Positions 29,901-36,362 of a stretch of DNA of 36,362 nt are shown one piece after another. A program made the translations under genes and the position numbers. The stretch is from Actinomycetes bacterium. Its GTDB lineage: Bacteria; Actinomycetota; Acidimicrobiia; Acidimicrobiales; Palsa-688. Every line of letters starts with the position of its first letter. Within the stretch, counting starts at the first letter, position 1. Where the stretch lies: NCBI GenBank assembly GCA_021787035.1, contig JAJYMM010000237.1:9941-46302 (forward strand), in the 5' to 3' direction. The notes beneath the pieces were generated by a model. It worked only from the letters and a program-made list of their open reading frames with translations, had not been told where the DNA came from and searched no databases.

Positions 29901-32211
29901 TGTCCTCGCCTCGGAGGACCGCACCCGCGAGCTCACCACCGCGGTACGGGAGTTCCGGAGCGCATACGTCGCCCTCTACCAGGAAGCCCACGACCGCCAC
30001 TACTCGGCGGTTGGTCCGGGCGACCTCGAGGGGATACGCCGGGACCCTACATACCGAGCGCTCGCCGCGCTTTCGGAGGTGCCTGCGCTCGCCGTCCCCG
30101 ACGGGTTGGTGAAAGTGGAGCGGGTGCTTTCTTCCTCGGTCCCGCCGCCCTGCGGGCGGCGCGTCGCCGCCGAGCTCGCCTGGAAGCCCGTCTGTCCCTG
30201 CGGCTTTGCACTCGGCGACCCGCTACCGACGCTCGACACCAAAGCGGTGCTCGACGTCGCCCAGCGCGGGGTCCGCCAACAATTGAGCGAGCTGGCAGAG
30301 GCGACCACTTCCGAACGCCTGAGGGAAGCGGCCGGCCAGCTCGAAGCGCTCGGACGGGCAGAGCTCGCGGCGAACCTGTGGGCGTTGCTGGACCTCACCT
30401 CCAACCCCGAGGAGGCGGACCCCCTAGCCGTCGCCAGCCTCGCTGGCGCCGAGCTGCAGCAGGTGCTCCGCGACGTCCTTTCTGGCAACCAGCTGATCGT
30501 CACGCGCGACCTGGCGGCCCTCCGGGAGGACCTGATAGGTCGGCGCTACACCAAACGCCGTCTCCTAGAGCTCCTCAACTCTTGGGCCGACCCCGACGCC
30601 AGCCTGCCACCGGTCGGCTTCATCGAGGTGGTGGACACTTCGGACGCCGGCGGAGTGCCAAACACCGCAAGAGCGCCAAACAGCAGCTTTGATGGGGTTT
30701 ACTCGGTCGGAGGCGTCCCGCCCGGCTCCTCCCCATCCCAGGCTGGCCACTCCGGCGCGAGCATTGCCGACCTGGCGTCGAGACCAGCAGCGCCTTCGTC
30801 GGGCACAGCCGGCTTCTTGAAGGCGCGGTTCCCTTCATTGGCCCGAGCCCTGCCTTCCGTGCAAGCAGCTGATGCCTTCTGGTTGGCGGCCTGGTGGGCA
30901 GGACGGCCCGGCCTGCCCAAGTGGGTCCCCCACACCCTCACGGAGGCGCCCAACTTAACCCAGGCGAGAGATGCGGCCCGCCAAGACCTGGGCGCTCTCG
31001 GCGAGCTGGCCGATCTGGACAGCCGCTGCGGACCAGGCACGGCACTCGGCGGCCAGGTGGAGCGGGCCCTCGGGCTCGGCTCTGCCCCCCTCGCCGAAGT
31101 AGCGCGCGTGCTCAGCTCCGAACGGCTCCTGCGCTACCCCGTAGCGCTGGCGGCCGGTCAACTGGCACGCCGCCTCGCCGGCGATTGGCAGGGTGTGGCA
31201 GAGCTCGGAGAGGCCGGTGGGCTGGACCTCGCGGGGCTCGCGAGAGAGCACTTCCTCGTGGGGCCGGAAGAGCTCGGTGCCCTCGGGTACTTGCTCGAGG
31301 CAGCGCGTCACATGGCGGAGACCGAGCGCCGCCTGCCGGCCACCTCCTGCGCGGAGCTCGTGGAGGCGGTCTACCCCGAGCACATCGCACCCCTGGCGAG
31401 CCTCGTGAGCCGCGCTTGCCTGGCAGCTGCCGGGCGCTCCGTCCTGTCGCCCGACGCGGTCGAGTTGTTCCGGGCCAGCACCCGCCGGCTCACGGCGGCC
31501 GCCGATGGAGCGCTCTCGCGCTACGCGGAGACCGGTTTCCCCGGGTGCTTGCCGCTACCAGAGGTAGGCGCGTCGGTGATCAGGCCCCTGCTCGAAACGA
31601 GCGGCAAAGTGGCTGTAGTCCTCGTCGACGCGATGCGCGCAGATGCCAGCCAGCTCTTCGCCGGCGAGCTCGCGCGGGTTTTGCCCGGGCGCCGGTTGCG
31701 CTGGCACTGGGCCGTTGTCCCTGAACCGACACGCACTGCCGAGGCGATGGCAGGCCTCGCCCTGGGCCGGCCGGTCCCCGCCGGATCGGCAGCCGAGGCC
31801 ACTGGCGAGTGGGCGGGCAGGCGAGAACGCAAGGCGGCACTTGCGCCCTTCGAGCACCTCGGCTACGAGGTGGCGCTCCTCAAGCGGGCTGACCGGGACC
31901 ACAATGCCGTCCAGTTGAGGGAGCTTTGGGCATCACCCTCGCCGGTAATGGTCGCGGTTGCTTCTGCACTGGACGAGCGCCTCCACCACAGCTCGCTGGA
32001 GCTGGCGGTCTTACTGGACGACGCAGTTCGCTCCATTTCTCAACGCGTGTTCGCCTCCCTGGCGGCGCTGCCGGCGTCGGTGCCTGTCGTCGTCTTGGCC
32101 GACCACGGGTTTCGCGAGAACCCGTCCTGGGGCAAGGGCCCTGAGGGCCGCTACCTCCACGGTGGGACCTCGCTCGAAGAATGTATCGTCCCGGTTATCG
32201 TCGCCAAGTGA
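26950..32211 (+). CDS. BrxC/PglY-like (DUF6079) ATPase fused to PglZ domain
   Basis: A 1753-residue cytoplasmic protein with two modules that are separate proteins in BREX phage defence. N-terminal P-loop ATPase: Walker A GPFGSGKS at 60-67, Walker B VAVLLDELSEWL with Asp164-Glu165, then FLQFLGEWS and an IRDRYQDLRLSMRHVEDLV segment, as in DUF6079/BrxC-like proteins. The middle has a possible zinc site (Cys1068, Cys1082, Cys1084) and long helical stretches. The C-terminal PglZ domain (about 1550-1753) keeps alkaline-phosphatase-superfamily residues: Asp1560 (LVDAMRAD), Thr1594/Thr1596 (PEPTRT), Asp1675 and His1679/1680 (DERLHH), Asp1718-His1719 (LADHGF) and His1737 (HGGTSLEECIVPVIV). It is coupled to the TPR gene by ATGA. 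No pglX, brxA, brxB or brxL is nearby. A defence role is inference; the fused architecture is seen directly. Confidence 0.85.
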   Translation: MSPSPTIGELVSVAEVETVVRLDSQGLLAELVPTGDVENALAQLVGAASGPAGRAFFVVGPFGSGKSHLLAAASELLGAPQNVPAQWPPALSASARAARRSLAIKVPLVEYRAEVPLEDVVRERAWRALGAPVVAGGADRSEHFDLVVARAIKSGYDGVAVLLDELSEWLRARHGAALTEDLRFLQFLGEWSREHPAVVLAALQESIEEVANVSEKELARIRDRYQDLRLSMRHVEDLVRGRLVRLRSGAEAAVEKVGKETAASFPGAPFDLDRMARCYPLHPATLDLLEGMRFLLSQNRGVVDFVCRQVRTDLAAPASALVTPERIWDHFSERLGERHQTARLAAAVVPYYERAVGEMFEERDRGTALRAVKLLSLLSASPLERPRTATELAGMLLAKVSGTDAAANVAYLEEVILGPLVARGAYVVSFAGDPRTYTVEAEADAAVALEARLSAARAELNESDRRMVATLVELGSSPKLPLDQMKATGTSKRELTWQNTRRYVTVSLARVAEWSPNDVSSCEEGALAAGAEAALVVADVELSDASDLVARAALLASSAERVAFWVPAVPSTTELESLAQLHSRRLVRDQAVSEGRADLVELLERSQDSEAARAREILTRLYFSGSLVTGAATSAGAGTPAPVDLPSLSGLSFDAQLPRLAAPVLGRLHPLHSHVAPQAELGQRHVQALLNDFVVEGRLGAAALQRGDLKRLVDLYLVPLGVARSKKDGAAIAPDPARSPAVAELLRLVGQGEPVPGPRVMAALASGQVGLTEPEALLLLNSCARAGLVERWRGRKKMAEIFSAVTSADSFGAGELVEQPLREAVAALAPGVTGPGPFEPWTSGTQRDAWQRAQLWLGARREDIAQVRSGIERLDDFPALSAASTSRAQEDLRTVEKVVEACTTVASPAEGLRVLVRAASEPGTSELQEAAKRLSALGLFFRDELRRVNDDASYLTHPELALPEAEEELVGLRSAALALLPQVLVLASEDRTRELTTAVREFRSAYVALYQEAHDRHYSAVGPGDLEGIRRDPTYRALAALSEVPALAVPDGLVKVERVLSSSVPPPCGRRVAAELAWKPVCPCGFALGDPLPTLDTKAVLDVAQRGVRQQLSELAEATTSERLREAAGQLEALGRAELAANLWALLDLTSNPEEADPLAVASLAGAELQQVLRDVLSGNQLIVTRDLAALREDLIGRRYTKRRLLELLNSWADPDASLPPVGFIEVVDTSDAGGVPNTARAPNSSFDGVYSVGGVPPGSSPSQAGHSGASIADLASRPAAPSSGTAGFLKARFPSLARALPSVQAADAFWLAAWWAGRPGLPKWVPHTLTEAPNLTQARDAARQDLGALGELADLDSRCGPGTALGGQVERALGLGSAPLAEVARVLSSERLLRYPVALAAGQLARRLAGDWQGVAELGEAGGLDLAGLAREHFLVGPEELGALGYLLEAARHMAETERRLPATSCAELVEAVYPEHIAPLASLVSRACLAAAGRSVLSPDAVELFRASTRRLTAAADGALSRYAETGFPGCLPLPEVGASVIRPLLETSGKVAVVLVDAMRADASQLFAGELARVLPGRRLRWHWAVVPEPTRTAEAMAGLALGRPVPAGSAAEATGEWAGRRERKAALAPFEHLGYEVALLKRADRDHNAVQLRELWASPSPVMVAVASALDERLHHSSLELAVLLDDAVRSISQRVFASLAALPASVPVVVLADHGFRENPSWGKGPEGRYLHGGTSLEECIVPVIVAK

Positions 32212-32258
32212 GCGAGGAATTACGGACGGGTTTGGCTCTGGGGGCCTTCGCCATGTGT

Positions 32259-32285
32259 CCTCGAGCGTCGCTCCAGCGCTCGAGG
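32259..32285. terminator. hairpin downstream of ATPase-PglZ gene
   Basis: Perfect 9-bp inverted repeat CCTCGAGCG (32259-32267) / CGCTCGAGG (32277-32285) with a nine-base loop, no T tract. It starts 48 bp after the stop of the large gene and may help end transcription or protect the 3' end. Confidence 0.4.
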
Positions 32286-32296
32286 CGCGCTAGGAC

Positions 32297-32339
32297 GTGG
32301 GTGGCCGGCAGCCTAGAAGCATGGCCGGCCACCCACTTT
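32297..32339. terminator. bidirectional hairpin terminator between convergent genes
   Basis: Perfect 13-bp stem GTGGGTGGCCGGC (32297-32309) / GCCGGCCACCCAC (32324-32336), 14-base loop, followed by TTT on the + strand. It sits 18 bp before the stop of the convergent IPT/TIG gene and can serve both transcripts. Confidence 0.7.
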
Positions 32340-32357
32340 GCCGCCGTTCGAACTTGT

Positions 32358-35300
32358 CTAGGTAGCTGAGTAGGAAGTCAATACAGACACGTGGCCCAGC
32401 CCGGGGGACGGCAGGGCAGCAGTACCGCCGTAGCCATCAGCAACCAGTTGAGCCATCGAGCGGAACGGGAACAACTCCCCTCCCGAGCTCACGAACACGG
32501 CGCCGGAGAGGCTGAGGAGTACCCCAGAAGCGATCGTGGTCTCCTTGGTCGAAGGCAACTTTCCCTTCAATATGATCGCCTTGTCGACCTTGCGGACGCC
32601 AGCCAGAGCCTTGAGGTTGGCGACGGGGAACGGCAGCCCGCCAGCGAACACATACACTGCACCGGACGCCTGGACTATGGCGCCATCTGCCCTCGTCTGA
32701 AGAGCATCGGCGGCAGTTCCCTCCATGCCGACCGTCTTGCCGACCTTCAGGCCTCCTAGGTTGGGGACCGTAACGACAAGTGCCGGGTCGTAGCCGTCCA
32801 CCAGGAGCTGCCTGGGTGTCGCGAAACCGTGCAATCGACTGTCCGTCCCCACGACGTAGACGGCTGTCTTGCCATTCAGAGGACGAGTAGATAGGAGCGT
32901 CCCCGAGCGCGGGGCCTTCGACGTGGGAGCGGTTGCCCCACGCTCGGCAACGACCACCTTTGCGTGGTCGACCTTGCGCAATGCCGTCAGCTCCTTCGCG
33001 GTCAGAGCGAACGCCCGACCACCGGCAAACACAAAGTCTTTGTGCACGAACGCGACTATCGCCCCGTCGGGGTAAGTGGCTGCCGCCCCTGGGAAGGGCG
33101 GCGGCGGAGGCGGGGTTGCCGGGACGGTTGTGGTAGTCGTGGGGGAGGGTACGAAAACGCTAGCAGGAGGAACAACAATACCACCGGGCTCGGACCCAGT
33201 CGAAGTTGTCGTGACCGTCGTGGCGGGCGGTGTCGTCGTAGTCGTCACGCCAGTGCCAGCAGCCGTCACCGCAATTGGCGTCCCTGTGAGAGCGGAGATG
33301 AGAGGAGTGCTATTCGAATCGTTGAGCGTCACCGTCGTGCAACCAGTTGAGGGGTCATAGCTCTGTGGTGCCATCGCCACCCAACCCGAGCCGTCGTAGT
33401 ACTCTAACGAGTTCGCCAAGGCCGTGAGGCCGCAGACCCTTATGCCCAGCGAGGTAAAGGTCTCCCCCGAAGAGACTTCGACGTCCACGTAGGTACCGGT
33501 GGCGCCAGAAGGAGCCGAGCTCTCGGGATCCGAACCGTAGGTCGAGACGGTCACTCCACCTACTCCCGTGGCGGTGGCGCTAACAGGGCCTGTGGTCGCG
33601 GATGCCGTGCCGGTCGAAGATGTCGAAGTAGAGCTGTCAGAACTTGTCGCCGTCGGCGGTGCAGGCGGTGCGGTGACGACCGGGACCACCTCTGGGGTGA
33701 CGACCAGGAGGTCGTCAGTGCTAGCGACAGAGGTACCCACGGGTGTCGTCACGGTGATGTGGTCATTACCCGTAGGAGTGTTGGGCGGGAGAGCTAGATC
33801 CATCGCGTCGTCGTTATACACGGTGAAGGCGTCGCTCGTCAGTGCAAGCCCACCGATGTTGACCTGAGTAGCATTGGAAAAACCGCTGCCGTACAGTCCA
33901 ATGCCTGGATAATAGTCAGGGCCAATTATGACGGTACCGCTGGATGTCCCGGTGACCACGGGGACCTGACCCGCTCCCGAAGGACCGTAGTACCAATAAT
34001 CGCCAGGTAGCATGGGAGAAGACAGTTGGCCCCCGGGACTGCTCGCATTGATGGTTACTGGCACAGGTCCTGGGACGTCGGCGGGGTCGGAGGGCACCGT
34101 GGCGCTGACGCAACCGCCAGAGCCAGAAGAACCTGAATCACTGAAACCGGCCGCTTGTACGTTCGCGAAATCGAGCGCTACCGGGGTGAACGGGCCAGCG
34201 TATAGGCAGGCGAATACGCTATCGCCTCCAGCCGGCGCGCCCGTACCGAGGAAGCTGGCGCCGAAGTACGAAAAGACGGGCTCGGGAGCGACATAAAAGC
34301 CGTAAACGTCCCCTGGGTTGACCGGCGAGGTCCCATCACCAGTCGTCACGGTGACGTCTCCAGGCGTCGCACCCGAGGGCGCATCGACGGTGATACTGCC
34401 ATCGCTCTGGACCACCATGTTGGTACCCGGCTGGCCATTGAAGTCCACAGAGGTCGCTCCGTACAAACCGCTCCCACTGATTGTGTACTGCGTGCCCCCG
34501 TCCACCACGACGCCGTCGACGAGCGGGCTCGTCGTCACGGTATAGCCGGCTCCAGGAGTAACAACCGAAGTGCCGGCCGCGCTGGTCACGTAGATGGGTA
34601 CGGTGCCGCTGATGCCAGGAGGCACTGTCGAGGTGATGGTGCTCGTGCCGTCCCCATTGCTCACAGGCGAGGTGAACGCCGCTGCCGTCGTGCCGAAGTC
34701 AACCGCCGTCACCCCCGAGAAGTTGTCACCGGTGATCGCCACCGTTTGGCTGCTCGCGTCTGGCCCGGACGGGTAGCTGAAGGATGGGTCCCCTGCCACT
34801 GGGACGAAGCCTCCCGTACTCGAAGCGATCGCCGTTATGAGGGGCAGGCCCGTGGTGCCGGCGCCGCCGGCCCCGACCGTCCCACCCGGCTCATAAAACC
34901 AGACATCGTTTGGGTTGACGGCCGATGTCCCATTTGGCGTCACAACGGTCACGTCAACCGGCCCGGCCTGCGCTCCCGGCGGGACCGTGCCAACAATGTA
35001 GTCGTCGTTCCCCACCGAGACGTTCGTGGCCGGGATGCCCCCGAAGAGCACTTGGGTAGCATCCGCCAGACCGCTCCCATTGATCGCGAAGCTGTCCCCA
35101 CCCGTGAGCGGCCCCTCTGGTTCGCCCGTTACCGTGCTGTTATTGCTTAGGCCGTCGACCTGGGGCACGCTGTCGTAAGTCACAGGGACCGTGGGCGAGT
35201 CAGGAACGCTGGACCCATCCGGCGTGGTGACGCTGACAGGGACGCTTCCGAGGCCAAGGGCGGGCGGGGTAACCGAGATGTCTTGGTCGTCAGAAGCGTC

Positions 35301-35828
35301 GAAGGACGAAGGGTCGGTCACCTGAGTAGAACCAAATGACACCGACGTTGTATCTGTCAACCCGTAACCGCCCAGGTAGACGGGGTACAAGGAGGGGTCG
35401 TTAACGTTGACGCTGCCACTCTCGGACATAAGGCTCGGCCCGCCGACATATGTAAACACGTCGCCTGGGTTCAGCGTCGATGTCCCCGAAGGGGTGGTGA
35501 CCGTGATCTCGACGGGCCCCGTCGTCGATGCCGGTGGTGCCGTTACGACGATGTCCGAATCGTCTTCGACCGTGAAGTCAGGGGCGTTGACAGAGCCAAA
35601 GCGCACTGCGGTCGCTCCGTCGAAGCCGTGCCCCGAAAGGTAGACAGGAGCACCCCCGGCCAGGGGCGAAGAATCGTCGCCAACAAAGGTCACGTGGGGG
35701 CCGTCCAGCGTCGCGGCTTCGGCAGTGGCGCTACCGACCACGACGACCGGCAGGACCATCACAAGCGCCGCCACTGCCGTTCCGATCCCTTTGGCCGTCC
35801 TATTTGTCTTTCTCTTCAGCTTTAGCAT
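32358..35828 (-). CDS. secreted IPT/TIG-repeat surface protein
   Basis: A 1156-residue exported protein. The signal peptide (1-38) is basic then hydrophobic, with AEA before the mature start. About residues 40-690 hold seven IPT/TIG immunoglobulin-like repeats, recognised by G-x-G-F/L-x-x-A/T-x-x-V-x-F-G followed by V-x-x-P-x-G/A-x-x-G-x-V-x-V-x-V-T-T-P-x-G-T-S. A Ser/Thr-rich stretch, one more beta domain with two Cys, and a Thr/Pro linker follow. The C-terminus has four related 40-50-residue units of the type DGAIV-x-VYVFAGG-x-FP-x-L-x-x-L-x-x-VDKA. No LPXTG sorting signal or terminal transmembrane helix is seen, so it is secreted or held non-covalently. Likely adhesive or structural. ATG at 35828 is chosen because AGGAG lies seven bases upstream and the signal peptide begins there. 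Confidence 0.88.
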   Translation of the reverse strand: MLKLKRKTNRTAKGIGTAVAALVMVLPVVVVGSATAEAATLDGPHVTFVGDDSSPLAGGAPVYLSGHGFDGATAVRFGSVNAPDFTVEDDSDIVVTAPPASTTGPVEITVTTPSGTSTLNPGDVFTYVGGPSLMSESGSVNVNDPSLYPVYLGGYGLTDTTSVSFGSTQVTDPSSFDASDDQDISVTPPALGLGSVPVSVTTPDGSSVPDSPTVPVTYDSVPQVDGLSNNSTVTGEPEGPLTGGDSFAINGSGLADATQVLFGGIPATNVSVGNDDYIVGTVPPGAQAGPVDVTVVTPNGTSAVNPNDVWFYEPGGTVGAGGAGTTGLPLITAIASSTGGFVPVAGDPSFSYPSGPDASSQTVAITGDNFSGVTAVDFGTTAAAFTSPVSNGDGTSTITSTVPPGISGTVPIYVTSAAGTSVVTPGAGYTVTTSPLVDGVVVDGGTQYTISGSGLYGATSVDFNGQPGTNMVVQSDGSITVDAPSGATPGDVTVTTGDGTSPVNPGDVYGFYVAPEPVFSYFGASFLGTGAPAGGDSVFACLYAGPFTPVALDFANVQAAGFSDSGSSGSGGCVSATVPSDPADVPGPVPVTINASSPGGQLSSPMLPGDYWYYGPSGAGQVPVVTGTSSGTVIIGPDYYPGIGLYGSGFSNATQVNIGGLALTSDAFTVYNDDAMDLALPPNTPTGNDHITVTTPVGTSVASTDDLLVVTPEVVPVVTAPPAPPTATSSDSSTSTSSTGTASATTGPVSATATGVGGVTVSTYGSDPESSAPSGATGTYVDVEVSSGETFTSLGIRVCGLTALANSLEYYDGSGWVAMAPQSYDPSTGCTTVTLNDSNSTPLISALTGTPIAVTAAGTGVTTTTTPPATTVTTTSTGSEPGGIVVPPASVFVPSPTTTTTVPATPPPPPPFPGAAATYPDGAIVAFVHKDFVFAGGRAFALTAKELTALRKVDHAKVVVAERGATAPTSKAPRSGTLLSTRPLNGKTAVYVVGTDSRLHGFATPRQLLVDGYDPALVVTVPNLGGLKVGKTVGMEGTAADALQTRADGAIVQASGAVYVFAGGLPFPVANLKALAGVRKVDKAIILKGKLPSTKETTIASGVLLSLSGAVFVSSGGELFPFRSMAQLVADGYGGTAALPSPGLGHVSVLTSYSAT

Positions 35829-36075
35829 TTGGCCTCTCCTGGTCTCGCCGGCCTGAGCCGGCGCCATCACTTGCGCGACCACCGCTGCCGAGCATCCATC
35901 TGACCGTGGGCAACCCGCTGGGTCACAGGGGTGAGCGGTGCCGGTGCCTGTCCTCGGCGTGGTCCCGTGCTGCGGTCCCGGCTCCTCTCGGCTCCTGGCA
36001 CCACAACCGGCAGGCCGTCGACACCGTCAGTGGTCGAGAACGTAGTGTGACAAGGCCGAACGAAGCCCCGTATCG

Positions 36076-36100
36076 GGACAACCTCGGACAACCTCGGACA
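36076..36100. repeat. tandem GGACAACCTC decamer
   Basis: Two exact copies (36076-36085, 36086-36095) are followed by a partial third (GGACA). A diverged copy, GGACAACCAC, lies 66 bp further on at 36161-36170. One helical turn per unit would place repeats on the same DNA face, as for a regulator site. Confidence 0.7.
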
Positions 36101-36255
36101 CGGAGGGCCGGAGGGCGGCCGGCACACCGCAGGACAGGCTCGTCTGGGCCCCAGGTCCCCGGACAACCACAGACAAGAGCGATTGCCCTTCCTCCAGTGA
36201 TAAAGGCGAGGGCCACGCTTCGGACCTCCCGCGCATGAAGACGGAGCGCTCTTGC

Positions 36256-36271
36256 TAGCGTGACGCAGGTC
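36256..36271 (+). promoter_or_regulatory. leaderless-type -10 before FAH-family gene
   Basis: TAGCGT (36256-36261) is followed by exactly ten bases and then ATG. Only a weak AGGT lies between. This is the same geometry as before the TPR, aminotransferase and KDG kinase genes. Confidence 0.4.
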
Positions 36272-36362
36272 ATGGAGTTACTCCGATATCGAGGGCCCGA
36301 GGGGCCAAGGGTGGGAGTCTCGGCCAACGGGCGCGTGGCAGAGGTCGCCGGCGTGGGTTCGT
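36272..36362 (+). CDS. fumarylacetoacetate hydrolase-family protein, N-terminal fragment
   Basis: An ATG opens a frame that runs off the window end after 30 codons. The peptide MELLRYRG-PEGPRVGVSANG-RVAEVAG matches the pattern of the N-terminal domain of FAH-family hydrolases and decarboxylases: M-x-L-x-x-Y-R, then G-P-R-V-G-V, then G-R-V-x-x-V/L. These enzymes cleave C-C bonds in 2-oxo acids or acylpyruvates. The metal-binding catalytic domain lies outside the window, so the specific reaction cannot be told. It would be divergent from the IPT/TIG gene. Confidence 0.6.
   Translation, partial: MELLRYRGPEGPRVGVSANGRVAEVAGVGS

Larger units (their letters stand above)
35829..36271. other. 443-bp intergenic region, divergent
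   Basis: No convincing gene lies here; the open frames on both strands have low-complexity Arg/Pro-rich products and no family features. It holds the ribosome site of the IPT/TIG gene near 35836-35840, a double CGGCTCCT near 35978-35998, a tandem GGACAACCTC repeat (36076-36095), a related GGACAACCAC at 36161-36170, and the TAGCGT element before the last gene. Confidence 0.6.

Noticed and set aside
25982..32211. A canonical BREX locus
   Set aside because: Only ATPase and PglZ modules are present, fused. No pglX methylase, brxA, brxB, brxL or Lon-like gene is in the window, and the methyltransferase at 56-784 is a small-molecule type 25 kb away.
4728..36259. Scattered GCTAGC palindromes (4728, 9139, 16864, 25899, 36254) as shared LacI operators
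   Set aside because: The hexamer also occurs inside genes (for example near 6251, 9110 and 15058), and flanking bases do not match between sites.
35804..36327. Overlapping open frames on both strands after the IPT/TIG gene
   Set aside because: Products are Arg/Pro/Gly-rich with no recognisable family, lack ribosome sites, and overlap one another.

Overview
This is a high-GC window with tightly packed genes, many GTG, TTG and even CTG-like starts, and frequent start/stop overlaps. An F420-type luciferase-like oxidoreductase, an HpnJ-type hopanoid radical SAM enzyme, and secreted proteins with Thr/Pro-rich linkers all fit a high-GC actinobacterium, possibly of the Acidimicrobiia. That placement is inference. 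I saw no rRNA, tRNA, CRISPR array, insertion sequence or prophage.

Layout. (1) 56-9126, envelope and lipid genes: a small SAM methyltransferase (-), an acyltransferase-3/SGNH fusion (+), HpnJ (+), a GT28/MGDG-synthase-like glycosyltransferase (-), a DMT-type membrane protein overlapping a shortened MscS channel (+), and a class III aminotransferase (-) that could be the hopanoid aminotransferase. (2) 9168-19793, a sugar-acid catabolic island: a LarA-like/DUF2088 protein, an LLM oxidoreductase, a LacI regulator with an apparent CTG start and a PfkB kinase on +; a CUT1 ABC importer (two permeases and a binding protein, no ATPase) on -; then KDG kinase, KDPG aldolase and mannonate dehydratase on +. 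The last three convert D-mannonate to KDG, KDPG, then pyruvate and glyceraldehyde-3-phosphate. (3) 19751-22020 (-): CcdA followed by a membrane-anchored SCO-TlpA fusion, which looks like a compact thiol/copper maturation module. (4) 22204-25866 (-): a 1220-residue secreted peptidase with a subtilisin-like framework but sedolisin-like active-site residues. (5) 25982-32211 (+): a TPR protein translationally coupled to a 1753-residue protein that joins a BrxC/PglY (DUF6079)-like P-loop ATPase to a C-terminal PglZ phosphatase-superfamily domain. (6) 32358-35828 (-): a secreted protein with seven IPT/TIG repeats. (7) The window ends in the first 30 codons of a probable fumarylacetoacetate-hydrolase-family gene.

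The best candidate for an undescribed system is the TPR plus ATPase-PglZ pair. It has two core BREX protein types in one chain, with none of the other BREX genes beside it. Other points of interest are the E-D-D-S peptidase, the SCO-TlpA fusion, the CTG start of the LacI regulator, and a recurring leaderless promoter pattern (TANNNT, exactly 10 nt, ATG) before four genes that lack Shine-Dalgarno sites.
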